This document shows, piece by piece, positions 43,175 through 53,980 of a DNA stretch of 64,000 nt (the first letter of the stretch is position 1; every line of letters begins with the position of its first letter). The translations under genes and the position numbers were made by a program. The stretch is from Knufia peltigerae (lineage: Eukaryota > Ascomycota > Eurotiomycetes > Chaetothyriales > Trichomeriaceae), in NCBI GenBank assembly GCA_030247855.1, contig JAPDRN010000068.1, forward strand, positions 62,001 through 126,000, in the 5' to 3' direction. The notes under the pieces were generated by a model. It worked only from the letters and a program-made list of their open reading frames with translations, searched no databases and was not told where the DNA came from.

Positions 43175-44958
43175 GGTGTACTTCCGTGTCAAAAATAAAA
43201 GATGCAAGAAGAAATGAAGTGATATAGTATGAAGTGGTAGAGATGTAACAAAGACGCGATGATAACGAACAATAAAGCGACCGCAGGCTGAACATCACCG
43301 AGACTCGAGTGAGCAATCAATGAGAGGCAGTCAGCCCTGTGACCGTGTACTTGCTGAGGCAGGTACCTTGGTCGGCAGTGGTAATCAGTCTGAGAAGGCA
43401 CCATGGACCTTCATTCATCCCTGTATTGTGTCGGTCACAGGAGCGCAGGATTGATGCCAGTTAGAAGAAGGCACACAAAGCTCTCAGAGAAGCCAGTTCA
43501 GCCAGACACATGCAATATCGCGTTCTCTGTCGAACCAGCCATCTTTCTGTTCCCTGCGCATGATCGTCATGGCCATTCCTTGGGATAGAAGTGTCAACCA
43601 ATTCTTTCACCTGCATTACCCCTCTCTTTGTGCGGCATCGACAGGGGTGGTGAAATCAGAAGGTTGCAAACCAAGATTTCCAACTCTCCTACTTGTGTCA
43701 TTTCATTCAGAGACCAGCTCGCAGAAAAGAACTCGGCGAAAGTCCATATTGAGCTGAAAGGACAAGATTGAAAGGACTGTTTAGCATGACGGGCCCGTCA
43801 AAGAGACCTTTGATTGCAGGCGGCATTGCCAGTCAGATTCATCTCTCATCCACAAGGGTCTTTCTCACCAACATTCAGTCTTTCTTAGGTCGCAACAGCT
43901 GCCATCATCCTTTCGGGGTATGTCTCTCCTGGTCTGATAAGCAACATGTTTCCTGACCAGTCCAAGTGTCTCTTGGGCACTAGCCATCCGATACTCGCTG
44001 CCGTTCCCATCCGCTCTTCCTGTCCTCAACATCGCCTTAACACTAGCAGTCCCCTTCTTAATGCCTTTGATGGCAAGACTGGGTGGCCGAGCCAGAAAAG
44101 GTGTCCGTGAAACCCTATATCCATACGCCTGGTACTTTACGACCTTGATCCCATTGATTATCCTGGTGGTAGCTGCAGTATACGGTTCCCCATCTGACAT
44201 GATACAATGCAACATGGAAAATTGACGGAAGCGCATGTTCCGGAATAAGAACGAAGCAGGTGTTCGTGCCGTACAGAATGCCTTCCGCTGCTGCGGGTAC
44301 AACTCCTTGCATGATCGCGCATGGCCTTTTCCAAGCCACGATATTGATGCTCAAGCTTGTGAACGGACACAAGGGTATACAAGAAGATGTTTAGAACCTT
44401 GGACAAGACAAGAAACACTGGTCGCCATAGTGAAGGTGCTTGCAGCAGTGTTGAACTGGATCTTGCTGGTAAGTCGAGCCTCTCGGCACAACGAATGCAT
44501 TAGTTCCTAATCGACAGCAAAGCAAATCATAGGCAATAGGGCTCGATTCACGTACCCTATCATCGCGACCTCGAGCAGACGGCAGTTCCAGGCCGAAGAG
44601 AGACGATTGCTTCGTGAGTCAGACGAAGACAATTTAGGCACAGGAAAAGAATATCAGTCGACAGCAAGAGACTGACTGATGGATCAAGGCCGGCGAGCTG
44701 GCCTCGAGTAGATGGCCATGTCATGGATAATGCTGAAATGGAGCCGACGACACGGAATCACTATCGGAAAATTGAGATGCAACAGCTGCGTGGCAATCTG
44801 GAAACTCGTTGTAAGCACATTGAATGAGATATTTATGGTACTGAAGGTGATTTCCTGCTGGCCTTTACCTCCGGGCGTTGCGTAACCTCGTTATTCTGTC
44901 TCTGTGATCCATCAATATCAATAAACTCTACTGGCGCTCTGGGGCACATTCAACATTC
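43175..44958. other. Intergenic, unresolved
   Basis: About 1.8 kb between Argonaute and the URC4 stop. A minus-strand open frame of 145 codons (43865-44302) is basic and has no recognisable domain; it might be an exon of an unrecognised gene, but I cannot chain it to others. Otherwise nothing supported. Confidence 0.4.
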
Positions 44959-46625
44959 TTAGAAAACAGTGCCATCCGATATGATGCCAATGGGTGGGCC
45001 GCCAGTAATTGGACGGGACACTTTTGCAATTTCACGTCCTCCCTGCTGCGATGTTAGCACCACCTCGGCAGGGTTGCTTGAGCTTGATTGCTCACCTTCC
45101 ACGTGCCAGCTTCAAGCATCTGAGCAAGAGTCAGCTGCTCGGAAGCTTCCAAACCGAGGCCCTTGTTCACAGCAGCAAGTAATTCGTCAAGGAATCCAAC
45201 AGTGGCAGCTCTCCATTCGACAATCACATCGTCACTGGGCTCAAAAGTTGGTACAACCTCGACTGCGTTTCCGTCTCCAACCATTTGGTGGTAATTCTTG
45301 AGCCCTCTTTGCCTATCTCCCTCTTTAAGCGTCAAGAGGCCGGTGTCGACCAACAGGCCTCCGTTTCGATATTCTGGCAGACCTGTCATCAGATCCTCGC
45401 CGGCGAAATGAACATTGAGCAATTTGGTCATCGGGACCATGAGAGAATAGCACAACCACTGTGTCAGCTTGTGGAAAGGCACAATCGTCTCCCAAGGATG
45501 AGCAGGCGGTGATTTAGGCATAGCTTGACAAGGCCAGGCGTCTCCCAAAGGTGTTCCCTTTATGTTCGTTCGGGTTGCTGGCCAAATGCTCGACAGGCCG
45601 TCCATCAGAACACTCCATAAGGTAGGCATCAAGATGATGGGTACGGACGCAGCCTGTGTGGTAGGGTGAGACAACAAATAATCTACTCGCCTTAGCAAGT
45701 ATCAACTCACGAGATCATCACGCACCTACCTATCATATTTCCAGGTCGCCCATCATGACCAAAGATCTCGGCATTTTGAAGAGCTTTTCCAAGTCTGATA
45801 AGGAGTCCAGCCCTGCCTTCAAGGCCTGACATGGGATTTGCCTCTGTTACTTGCATTCCTTTCGCCAATGTGTCGGTGGTGACTTTTTGGAGGCCGGCGG
45901 CATCAACTTGGTGGGGCTGGTTAGGGTCACTGCTAAATGCGCCAGTTTTGAACATCTCTAGACTCGCCACGGCCAGACCTTCGCTTCGGTTATAGACCTT
46001 GCCCGATTCCTTGGACTTGTAGGACCATTTGGTGCCAGCCCCAGCGTCCAAAAGTACCGAAACGAGGAAAAGATCGATAAGTCGGCGCGTCCTCTCCTGA
46101 TTGTCGACTGAATTTGGCCATGACTGAAGCAGCTGGGTAACTCTCGGCCGTCCCCCAACTTCGAAATGCTGCCATCGCCCATGAGGAGGGATCGAGGCAT
46201 AGTTGCCCTGAAAGTCTCGCTATCTGTCGTTAGTTTGAGCTTGATTTCGTTGCTTTTGAACCTACCTTGATGATGGCAACTACATAATCTGCCGTATCCT
46301 TGAACTTGGACAAGTCGACATCGAAGTGGTAGAGTGCATTGCCTTTAGCCTCATCAAGCACCAAGCGTGTTCGTTGTCTTACGGCATGTATGCTCCGAAG
46401 ATAAGCGGCCGGATGCGATCTCGGATCAGGAGGATCAGGGATGGAAATGTTGGGCATGTTGTGGCCCAATGCCGAAGAAGTGAATTTGTCGCTGATCAAT
46501 CTCGGTGACTTATGAGAGTAGTCTTGTATACGATCGGGGCCAACGGCAGGGGTTAAGCGTGCTCTGTTTGATCTGGGATCATGGTGACTCGACCTGGGAT
46601 CTTTTCTTCTGAAGATGCCCTTCAT
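44959..46625 (-). CDS. URC4: DUF1688 protein, URC4-type uracil catabolism
   Basis: Four exons, 46625-46266, 46219-45730, 45685-45096 and 45042-44959, encode about 507 aa with all frames matching. The DUF1688 family includes yeast Urc4, required in the URC pathway that degrades uracil to ammonia and 3-hydroxypropionate by way of a ribosylurea-type intermediate. Its exact reaction is not settled. Recognised blocks are HPAAYLRSIHAVRQRTRLVL, LSKFKDTADYVVAIIK, YASIPPHGRWQHFEVGGRPR, ERTRRLIDLFLVSVLLDAG, YNRSEGLAVASLEMFK, GLEGRAGLLIRLGKAL and the terminal GGREIAKVSRP plus TGGPPIGIISDGTVF. The first 45 residues are basic and variable. Other URC genes (URC1, URC2) are not in this window. Confidence 0.9.
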
Positions 46626-48065
46626 GGCGGGGGAAGGTTTGTCGAGCCAGCGGAGGATGGCACTGGTCTCGGGTAAGCGTGGAATGCAGCAAGCCGCTGG
46701 AGCGCCACCAAATGATCACTGTATGATAGGCCAAGTTACTGTCCTGGGCCCCAGAAGCTCGGCCATGCGCTAAATCGCAGGGATGGGAATGTGTTTCACA
46801 GGCGAGTTTGCGTGGTGCTTGACTCGTGCAAGATTGCTCCTTGGGTCCAGTGCCACTTCGATGCTCAGAAGCAGTCGGAATACGTGGTCCCGAATGAAAT
46901 CAACATATCTTTCGATTGTTGAAGGTGATGAGAGCGAAAGGACCGGAGTGAACGATCGACAAAGAATTGGATCAAGTTAAGTAAATCTGAAATGAAGGTA
47001 GTGAAGGTGATTTTCCCTGGCTTCCTAATGACTTGAGTCAAGCTGTGTGTGTGTGTGTGTGTGTGTGTGNNNNNNNNNNCAGAAGGAAGGAACGAACGAT
47101 CAAGGCGGGCGCACTCTGCGAGCAGGTCTACAGTCACGTTTATCAAGTGCTTTCTCACACCATGCCCAGCAACCTCTCAAACAACCTTCGCCCAAGGACT
47201 TCCTCTTCAAGAGCCAGGGCTAGTTGAGGCCCCATAACTGACTAACAACTTAGAGCTGTGGTTGGAACGCTCTTCCATGCAGAGTCCAGGAGAAAAGCTC
47301 GCAATGCTGCATGAACCGGAGAACACAATTTGCCTAACCTATGGGTGCACTCCCCTGGGAAGGACACCCCTACAGGCGCCGCTAAACCCTGGTCGATCGG
47401 GCCTGCTGTTTAGCCCACCGGCCTACTTAAGAGTCCGTACGCCAGGTAGATGACCTTGTTCACGGCACCGGCTGCGTTGGTGTCTAACTTGTGCTTTGAT
47501 ATACTCAGTAGTGTCTGTGTTTGATTGTGTCTCTTAAATAGTGGCCATAAATCAATCATGCTCCATACACATATCTGTGAATGTATTGGACACCTGGATG
47601 GCGTTGCAACATCGTCAGGAATGATCGTCGTGGCAGCCGGTTGACGCCAATCTCTCTGATCCTGTGTGTCTTCGCTAGGATCGTAAGCACTTCGCGCCCC
47701 AGCTTGTCGACGCCATTAAGCGGATTGCCGGCGATACGACGCCATGCTCTCGGTTGATGAGGCAGACGCGTTTCAACATGGGACGCGGGCAAGGCAGCCA
47801 GGCAACAACATACCTGACATATCAAAATACGTCGCATCTCTCGCATATAGAGTTCTTGAAGCGGAACAACAGTGACTCCCAAGAAGGAACGCATCATCGA
47901 CGACTATCTGCTGAAAAGAATCTAAGATCTCTGATCTCCTCGTGGTCATCCCGTAATTTGGGCTGAAACACCCGGCACCGCCCGTTGTTAGGGAGCTACG
48001 AGTAGAGTACTCCGTACAAAACGTTTACTCGGGTAAGCTCCCGAGGTCCACAGGCCGAGCAGGCC
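46626..48065. other. Intergenic with (TG)n run and assembly gap
   Basis: It contains a (TG/GT) tract at 47044-47069 running into ten N at 47070-47079, and an exact TACTCCGTA at 48008, 58 nt before the next start codon. A minus-strand frame of 113 codons at 47556-47897 is unrecognised and not accepted. Confidence 0.6.
47044..47079. repeat. (TG)n microsatellite joined to a 10-N gap
   Basis: About 26 bases of TG repeat are followed directly by ten unknown bases. The gap most likely reflects failure to assemble the repeat, so its true length is unknown. Confidence 0.95.
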
Positions 48066-49049
48066 ATGACACCATCAGCCGACGGTGATATGTACTCGTA
48101 CACTGTCGGAGTCGACGTACAGGACAGTAGTCCTCTGTTTGCGAAATTGCCAGCTGAGACTCGGATCGAGATCTTTTCATTGGCTTTGACAGCAGATATC
48201 GATACATCGAAACCATACAGACCAGACCGGTTCTTCTACAGGCCAGGCTATCACAGTCACACGAAGATCAACCAGGCACTGCTGCTGACCTGTAAGCGGA
48301 TTTACGAAGAGGCTCGTCTTCTGCCCATCGCCGTCAACGAACATGTCTTCTGGCTCTTCAATGGTCCTTGGATATCGATTGGTCGCCGAGAGAGATATCC
48401 TGCGAGATGGGACGACTACTTTCATAAATTGAACGCGGACCAAAAACAAGCTGTCCAGACAGTTCATATCTTCGCGCAACAGATGTACCTCGAGAGCCTG
48501 ACAAATATCTTTGGCCGGCATGCGTTCAACTTCAGAACCACATGCTTGCACCTTACCATTCGCCACTTTGACTGGTGGTCCTGGGAGAGTCCTCCAATGA
48601 GCAATGATCGGCTAGGGATCTGTCCCTGGAGAGAATCTAGGACTTCGTGTCAACAAATGTTGGCTGAGCCACTAGATCCTGACGTGGACTATATCAAACC
48701 GCGAATCGGTAGTTTGTCGACCTGGGGAGGTCAGGTATGCCAAATCAAAGGGCTTAAAGTGCTCAAGATTGAGTTTGAGATTGGGATCCCAAAGGAACAA
48801 CAGCTTCAGATGGTCATCGAACGAGCTAAAACGTGGAAATTCCCCCTTGCCGGAGCAGATGCTGTGCTCGTATGGACGGGCACGATGGAAGACTTTTTCT
48901 GGGAGGGCCTTCAATCTGTCAAGGGGGACTTCATGCCGTTGAGGGAGAAGCCCATTGCAGGAGATCTCCCAACACGCAAGTATCATGTTGTAACGATGAC
49001 TTGGGTTGCTGTTCCATCTTCCAGAGTCGGGTTATTCAGAATAGGATAA
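48066..49049 (+). CDS. 2EXR/F-box-like fungal protein
   Basis: Single exon, 327 aa. Near the N-terminus FAKLPAETRIEIFSLAL is followed by a variable segment and then NQALLLTCKRIYEEARLL; this paired L-P.E.R..I and L...C+..Y.EA pattern is the F-box-like/2EXR domain found in large lineage-specific families of ascomycetes. The rest (about 110-327) is mixed alpha/beta with many Trp residues and no other domain I know. Such proteins may be substrate receptors of SCF ubiquitin ligases, but this is not shown. There is no signal peptide or TM segment. The start is the first ATG of the frame, and a TACTCCGTA motif lies 58 nt upstream. Confidence 0.75.
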   Translation: MTPSADGDMYSYTVGVDVQDSSPLFAKLPAETRIEIFSLALTADIDTSKPYRPDRFFYRPGYHSHTKINQALLLTCKRIYEEARLLPIAVNEHVFWLFNGPWISIGRRERYPARWDDYFHKLNADQKQAVQTVHIFAQQMYLESLTNIFGRHAFNFRTTCLHLTIRHFDWWSWESPPMSNDRLGICPWRESRTSCQQMLAEPLDPDVDYIKPRIGSLSTWGGQVCQIKGLKVLKIEFEIGIPKEQQLQMVIERAKTWKFPLAGADAVLVWTGTMEDFFWEGLQSVKGDFMPLREKPIAGDLPTRKYHVVTMTWVAVPSSRVGLFRIG

Positions 49050-49398
49050 TAGCAAGGTAGCATAACAGGAATGAATTCCCTAGCTTTTTAATCTCGAGAC
49101 TCCTTCTGGGACGAGAGTATAGGGAAGATTTCATAGTTGCAGTGAGCGAGAAGTATTTATTGTTGGTGCTGGCAATTCGTACTATGTACTCTGTATTTGT
49201 GAAATTCTGTGGCGCCACAAACTGTCACTGTGGCGCAGGGGCACGGAACTTCTAGACCACGTTATCCATGCACCGACAAAATAGTTGCGCAGATTCCGCT
49301 GGAAACCAAGTCTATCGCTGTTCACTTTGCTTGTTCCGCGACGAGCTATTCTAGCATGATAATCCTTTCTTGTTTAGCATCCTCCCCTTGTTGCTAAT
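49050..49398. other. Short intergenic region
   Basis: About 350 bp of 5' flank of the auxilin-like gene. Nothing else seen. Confidence 0.6.
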
Positions 49399-52133
49399 AT
49401 GGACGACATCGCGGGGTTGAAATGGACTTCAACCCCGGCAAATGGCCAACCACGCCCAACATCCAAATACACTGCCTTTTCTACATCAAAGCCTACGCCG
49501 CCCAATTCTGGACGAGCAACACCTCTCGATGCATCCTCTGCGCAGCCTCAATCGAAATCCACCACTCCACTGGGCGATAGCTTTGCCAATCTCGTGTCGT
49601 TTGGGCCCGGCGCAAACAAGAACCTATCACTTTTAGAGCAGCAAAAGAGACAGACGGAGGCCAGGCTTCAGCAGCAGCAAAAGACAGCTCAAAGTATAAA
49701 CGATCAATATGCTGGCGGGGATGATCAGTTTTGGAATAACCTGGGGAGCGGAAGAGGTACCCCTGCTATGGATGGTGTAAACAATGTCTCTAGAGACGCG
49801 CAAAATCGTACACCAAACAACAACAACGATGATGAAGATGATCTATTTGCGGCCTTCAATAAGCCAGCCCCACGACAGAGTCGGCCTGCCACGACAAGTC
49901 CAAATGACAATATGGCGAATAATGAAGAAGACGACCCCTTCGAACTGTTAAATTCAGCACCGCATCGGACTGACACAGCGCCGACCGATACCTCTGCGGA
50001 CGATGACGATGTCCTTGGATTGCTTGGAGAATCTGCCTCGGCTCATCCAAGAACCAAACAGCCGTCTCTCGAGGGAAAGAGTCGTGGTCAAGATCTACAT
50101 CCCCAAGACAAGGCCATAGCTGAACTTGTAGATATGGGATTTCCCACAGAAAAAGCACGGCGTGCTCTCGAAGCCACCGAGACAGGCACGGATGTACAGG
50201 CTGCTGTGGGATATCTACTGAACCAGGCCCACGCTGAAGCGAGACAAAAATCCTTAGGCCGAGATTCACCCCAACCAGCACAGGACAGGGAAAGCAGACT
50301 AAGGAATGGTCACCCAGGTTCAGGAGCGTCTCGAAGCCGAACAAGATGTGACGTTGGGGTCGCGTCTCGGAGTCGGCAGCAGGGACAATCAGGTACTGCA
50401 GAAAAGGATTTTGAGCAGATGGCAGCAGAATTTGGCAGCAACTTTCTCAAGACAGCTGGATCGTTCTGGAAACAGAGCACAAAACGTGTTCAGCAAGCTG
50501 TTCAGGATTTCAATGCCGACGGCGAATCTTCGAGTCAGCCACGCTGGATGCGAGAAGTGGAGCGGCCACAGCGTATTGATCACCATGAGCATTCACGTGA
50601 AGATGGTAATCGTATGACAGTGCCCACTAGACGTGGCTCTGGAGGTCAGAAATCATCAAAGCCAACAGATGAGGCCCTGATGCTGGAGTCTGATCGGCCG
50701 ACTCCACCACCACGACCTACAGTCTCATCTAGGCCTGATAATCGGCTTGATACCAGCGCTGGTTCCTCGAGAGATCACTCTCCAGCCATCCCGCATCGCT
50801 TGAGAGAATCGATTCCTCAAAAACAGCCTGCATTCTTACGCCAACAGACTCCATCACCTGCAGCAACATCAAGGGCCGCATTGAACAGGACAGCCGCGGA
50901 TGACGAAGCTGCCCAAGCATATGTCAGTTCTGCACGAAGACGAAAACCCCCGGCGAACAGTCAACCAGTAGTTTCTGCTTCTGAACCCGATCTTCTTGAT
51001 GGAAACTTCAAAGATGCTGCGCGCTCGCAGCAAGGCTCAAGAGCTGCAGCCACAGCAATGCCTCCCTCACGCTCTCAATCACAACCTTACCGGCACACAG
51101 ATATACCCGTCAGACCTCCTCCACCAACCCGCACCATTCCCACGGTCACAGCTATTAGCCTCCAGGCAAGCCATTCGCACCGTGAAAAGGGTAACGAGCA
51201 CTTCAAGCGTGGAGACTATTCCTCCGCCCATACTTCCTATACCACTTCGATATCCCACCTTCCTGACACTCACCCACTCCTAATCGTACTTCTAACCAAC
51301 CGTGCACTCACCGCGCTCAAGATAGGCGAACCTAAAACTGCCATATCTGATGCCGATCGTGCCATGACCGTCATAGGCATTTCCAAGGGCGAAAACGAGA
51401 CCATCAACATGGCTACAGGTAACGGTCAAGATAACAAGCCCATGCGCGATTACTACGGCAAGGCCCTCATGCGCAAGGCCGAGGCGCTTGAACAAATGGA
51501 GAAATGGACCGACGCGGCGCTCGTGTGGCGCGAAGCTGTCGAAGGCGGCCACGGTGGTGCGACCAGTATTCAAGGACGCATGCGTGCGGAGAAAGCAGCC
51601 AGGCCTCAGCCTTCAAAACCGCAGCCGAAGCCTAAACCCGCATCCAGACCCCGTCCGATGCCTGCAAAGGCTGCATCGGCGCCGCCTGCAGCAGCAGTGA
51701 ACAGACTACGTGCCGCGAATATGGCGGCTGAAAAGGCCGACGACGAGAAATTCCGGTTATCGGACTCTGTTGACGCACGCATCCAAGCGTGGAAAGGCGG
51801 AAAGGCGGACAATCTACGTGCTTTGCTGGGCAGTCTGGAAAATGTACTCTGGGAAGGGTCAGGGTGGAAGAAGATTAGCATGGCTGATCTGGTGTTGCCC
51901 GGGAAGGTCAAGATTCAATACATGAAAGGCATAGCGAAGGTGCATCCTGACAAGGTAAGTTCTGGTTCAGAATCCCCTCCGGGCTCAAGAAGCATTGTAA
52001 TGATCTCGGACTAATTCGGTACCTTTGCTAGATTCCCACGGACGCAACGACAGAACAGCGAATGATTGCGGGAGCGGTATTTAGTGCCTTGAACGAGGCA
52101 TGGGACAAATTCAAGACCGAAAATGGTCTTTAG
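49399..52133 (+). CDS. SWA2: Auxilin/Swa2-like clathrin-uncoating J protein (UBA-TPR-J)
   Basis: Two exons, 49399-51954 and 52032-52133, give about 885 aa. Auxilins recruit Hsp70 to clathrin coats and trigger uncoating. Domain order matches yeast Swa2: a long disordered N-terminus with DDEDDLF, EDDPFELL and similar acidic clathrin/adaptor-type motifs; a UBA domain at about 232-275 (AIAELVDMGFPTEKARRALE); a second disordered stretch; TPR repeats at about 590-735 (SHREKGNEHFKRGDYSSAH); and a C-terminal J domain at about 800-885 with the essential VHPDK. The intron falls directly after the Lys of that motif, and exon 2 supplies the last helix (FSALNEAWDKFK). If the intron is retained, a stop follows about 19 codons later and the J domain is incomplete. 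Confidence 0.92.
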
Positions 52134-52350
52134 TACTGCTGTGTATATAGCGCTGTCCTCGAAGTTCATGTTTGAAAAGAGAAGCGAGAAAGGTCAATGC
52201 TGTTGGAAATACCGGTTCCCCGGATGTGTGCTTCAACTGCCACATCACACGACCGTGTGTGTGATTGTGAGGAATAATCCTTCTTGCAGATATATTTATA
52301 CAATGTTTAGATTTGAAGACCGAGGAGAAAGAGAGATAACTCCTCGTCCA

Positions 52351-53254
52351 CTATCTCTTCTTCCCACCGATCTTTGCGCCTTTGTTTGACTTTTTGCCCT
52401 TTGACTTCTTGGTGCCTTTGGCGGCCTTGGATTCCATGGTAGTCTTGATCCGAGCGGCTCGCTTTCTCCAAGCCATCCACCTGTCCGACCGGTCGTACCT
52501 GGGGACGCTGATGCCCTTTCTCTCCGCGGCCCGGCCGATCGAGACGTTTGCTTCCCTATACGTTCCTTCGCGCATGATCGTGGGCGGGGACGGCGCCGGC
52601 ATCGCGCCTCCGTTCTTGAAAGCGGCGCGGCTGTTTGCGCTCAGGTGGGCTTCCATGAAGTCCCTCTCGGACGACTCGGGCTGCCGTGTGATGGGCGTGG
52701 CGTACATGCCCAGCCGTCTCCGCGTGGGAGCGTTGCGAGGCAGCGGGAGTTGCGAGCCCGGGCCTTCCTTCTCGAGCGCGACGCCGATGTACCGTCTCTT
52801 GGGGTGTTTGAGGGGGTCGCGGTAGTACCGCACGTAGCCGTACTCGAGGGCGTAGATGGTGTGGTCTTTGCCGACGCCGACGTTCTCGCCCGGGTGCCAT
52901 TTCGTGCCTGTCGTGGTCGCGCAAGTCAGTGATTCTGTGTGGATTTTCCCCTGCCGCGCCAAACGGCGAAAAAAAGGGCAAGACAACTTTACCTCTCTGT
53001 TTGAATATGATGTTTCCGGGCGCCACGTATTCCGACGCAGACTTTTTGGCTCCCAAGCGCCGTCCGGCAGAGTCGGTCGGCCCATTGGCACGGCCTTGAG
53101 CTGCGTGCGAAGCATGTCGGACGAAATTTGTGCACGGTCGGGGTTGGAGGGTTTGGTGTCTGGAACATAAACTCAGGGCGTTCAATGAAGATACGAGGGC
53201 TGCGAATGACGTGTCCGCAGACACGGCAGACCTAGATAATCGAGGCTGCAGCAT
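52351..53254 (-). CDS. MRP7: Mitochondrial large-subunit ribosomal protein bL27m
   Basis: Two exons, 53254-52993 and 52907-52351, give 272 aa. A basic presequence (MLQPRLSRSAVSADTSF) precedes the bL27 core: ATHAAQ-type RHASHAAQGRANGPTDSAGR, RRLGAKKSASEYVAPGNI and, after splicing, FKQRGTKWHPGENVGVGKDH. The GNIIxRQRGTxxHPG signature identifies bL27. Fungal mitochondrial homologs carry a long C-terminal extension, and the same is seen here, ending in a Lys/Gly-rich tail (KGTKKSKGKKSNKGAKIGG). An open frame extends upstream of the ATG at 53254, but it would bury the presequence. The gene diverges from LCL2 across 266 bp, so the two may share a promoter. Confidence 0.93.
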
Positions 53255-53520
53255 GGCGATGGTTCGTGAATGCCTAATCGTCGTGGTAGTCCTGGCCGTC
53301 AAACAGCTCGATTTCTTTAATCGGAGCAAGTTGGAAATCGAGGGTGATCGCCCATAATTCACGCTAACCATTTCTGGCGATTCAATTGTCGGCGGATTGT
53401 CAGGACAAGAGACCAACTGTCCGCTTTTCACGATTCATGTTCCGTCCTTGTGATGTACTAGTAAAACGTTTTCGTCTTCCGTTCGAGACTTATACGAGAG
53501 TGCAATCTGCTTCTACAACC
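53255..53520. promoter_or_regulatory. Bidirectional promoter region bL27m/LCL2
   Basis: Only 266 bp separate the divergent start codons, so both promoters must lie here or overlap. No specific element is claimed. Confidence 0.5.
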
Positions 53521-53980
53521 ATGAAGATCATCGCCAGTCTTCTCTTCCTTTTCTCAAGCCTGGCCGCCGCCCAATTTCAATTCTTCGAGCAATTCTTCCA
53601 GGGGGGACAGCAAGCTCAAGGACAACAAGAGAAACAAAACGTCCCGAGTGACTCGAGCTGGTATCGACAAAATTGGGAGGGCGGTGAGTAGAAGTCGCCC
53701 AAATCTGTTCTGTTTTTGGGTGGGCGAAATACTTCTTCGCCCTCCTCTTCGTCGCTAAGACACCCACTAATCACTACTACCTCCAGCAACGTGCTCGAAT
53801 TATCTATGTCCAGACACCCTGGCATGTGTGCACTTCCCGCACCATTGTCCATGCCAATTTCCAGATGTGGAGGAAAAGGTCGAATTGAGTGATGGCATCG
53901 CCGTCTGCGCCAGCAAGGGAGGCTTCAAACCCGGCGAAGCTGTGCGGAAGATTGAGTTGGCGAGAAAAGGTCTGATTTGA
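53521..53980 (+). CDS. LCL2: Lcl2 family secretory-pathway protein
   Basis: Two exons, 53521-53683 and 53787-53980, encode 118 aa. The start gives a clear signal peptide (MKIIASLLFLFSSLAAAQ). The mature part has FFEQFFQGG, the NVPSDSSWYRQNW block and, after the splice, CSNYLCPDTLACVHFPHHCP followed by CQFPDVEEKVEL and CASKGGFKPGEAVRKIELAR. These are the conserved blocks of Lcl2 (long chronological lifespan protein 2), including an even set of six Cys that may form disulphides. Lcl2 is thought to work in the ER in glycoprotein quality control; its molecular role is poorly known. Length is normal for the family. Confidence 0.93.

Noticed and set aside
47033..47237. Small frames reading through the TG repeat and N gap
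   Set aside because: Repeat-derived and broken by unknown bases; no coding evidence.
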